A stretch of DNA of 6,249 bases from JBCDBH01 sp039184055 (GTDB lineage: Bacteria; Acidobacteriota; Thermoanaerobaculia; Multivoradales; J023). The DNA is taken from assembly GCA_039184055.1 (NCBI GenBank), contig JBCDBH010000353.1, forward strand, positions 1 through 6,249. Direction: 5' to 3'. Below are positions 5,842-6,249 of the stretch, one piece after another (positions within the stretch are counted from its first letter, which is position 1; each line of letters opens with the position of its first letter). The position numbers and the translations under genes are program-made. Below the pieces are notes generated by a model. It was not told where the DNA came from, did no database searches, and saw only the letters and a program-made list of their open reading frames with translations.

Positions 5842-6249
5842 GCTCGAGCCGCCCCTGGTTTCACCGGCGGTTTCCTTCGGACCCCGCATCGCGATCCGGG
5901 ACGACGCGGGGGATCACGACTACTCGACCCTCGACACCACTAGCGCGAGGCTTGCCGAGGCTCTCCTACGGCAGCGCGACGATCTCGCCGGCGCGCGTGT
6001 GGCGGTGCTGGCGACGCCGAGCTTCGCCTTCGTCGCCACGCTCTGGGGTATCTGGCGCGCGGGTGGCATCGCCGTACCGATCGCGGTCAACCATCCCGCC
6101 AACGAGATCGCTCATGTGCTCGACGATGCCGAGCCCTGTGAGCTGATCTGCCCGGCGAACGAGATTCACCGCCTACGCGATCTTTGTCTGATCCGATCGA
6201 TCCGTTTATCGACCTTGTCGGATCTGATCACGGTGTCGGATCGAGAAAC
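5822..6249 (+). CDS. AMP-dependent acyl-CoA synthetase/ligase-like protein, N-terminal part (3' truncated)
   Basis: This frame runs open from a GTG at 5822 to the window end (142 codons) and looks like the N-terminus of an ANL-superfamily adenylating enzyme, which activates a carboxylic acid with ATP and usually passes it to CoA. Family features are visible: PRIAIRDD near residue 22, YSTLDTTSARLAEALL (the Y-x-x-L-x-x-x-s-x-x-x-A-x-x-L helix), GARVAVLATPSFAFVATLWG, and IWRAGGIAVPI followed by NHPANEIAHVLDDAEP. The phosphate-binding and catalytic motifs lie beyond the window, so activity and substrate cannot be judged. The start is the only in-frame start codon placed sensibly before the conserved part. 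It overlaps the hydrolase by 20 bases and has no strong Shine-Dalgarno, so translation is probably coupled to the hydrolase. Malonyl-CoA (MatB-like) or medium-chain acyl-CoA synthetase are possible. Confidence 0.82.
   Translation, partial: MASREAELEPPLVSPAVSFGPRIAIRDDAGDHDYSTLDTTSARLAEALLRQRDDLAGARVAVLATPSFAFVATLWGIWRAGGIAVPIAVNHPANEIAHVLDDAEPCELICPANEIHRLRDLCLIRSIRLSTLSDLITVSDRE

Noticed and set aside
5077..5889. Minus-strand frame of 270 codons opposite the hydrolase
   Set aside because: The plus-strand hydrolase has the nucleophile elbow, oxyanion and His motifs in order. The minus frame has no recognisable domain and crosses the start of the next plus-strand gene.
6185..6245. Clustered GATCCG/CGGATC words near the window end as a repeat array or operator
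   Set aside because: The words are short, irregularly spaced and lie within the open ANL frame, where GAT and ATC codons explain them; they are probably chance.

Overview
The window is about 6.2 kb of GC-rich bacterial chromosome with densely packed housekeeping and accessory metabolic genes. I see no phage, transposon, CRISPR or tRNA/rRNA signal. The ThiC variant, high GC and gene mix suggest a myxobacterial or other deltaproteobacterium-like lineage, but this is a weak inference because there is no phylogenetic marker in the window.

Layout: (1) 2-529 (+) is the 3' end of a YyaL/DUF255 protein (thioredoxin domain plus alpha/alpha-barrel family). (2) 530-718 holds a probable -10 box, a clear TPP riboswitch (591-671) and a leader that can fold to hide the thiC Shine-Dalgarno. 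(3) 719-2521 (+) is thiC, phosphomethylpyrimidine synthase, which makes the pyrimidine half of thiamine. (4) 2518-4710 (-) is an FdhF/YdeP-family molybdopterin oxidoreductase that converges on thiC, with the two stop codons overlapping. (5) 4711-4779 is a short divergent intergenic region with a 12-bp inverted repeat at its midpoint. (6) 4780-5841 (+) is an alpha/beta hydrolase with an N-terminal membrane anchor. (7) 5822 to the window end (+) is the N-terminal part of an AMP-forming acyl-CoA synthetase-like (ANL) protein, overlapping the hydrolase by 20 bp and so probably in the same operon.

How the parts relate: thiC forms its own riboswitch-controlled unit, in which thiamine pyrophosphate made by the pathway should shut off translation. 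The hydrolase and the ANL enzyme are probably co-transcribed and may act on the same acyl or carboxylate chemistry, but the substrate cannot be read from the sequence. The YdeP-like oxidoreductase is alone on its strand, with no visible partner subunit.

The most interesting observations are a set of mutually exclusive helices in the thiC leader that make a complete translational switch, an 18/19-nt copy of the riboswitch P3 hairpin inside the hydrolase gene, and the loss of the usual catalytic Asp in that hydrolase at the same place. I found no convincing undescribed multi-gene system.
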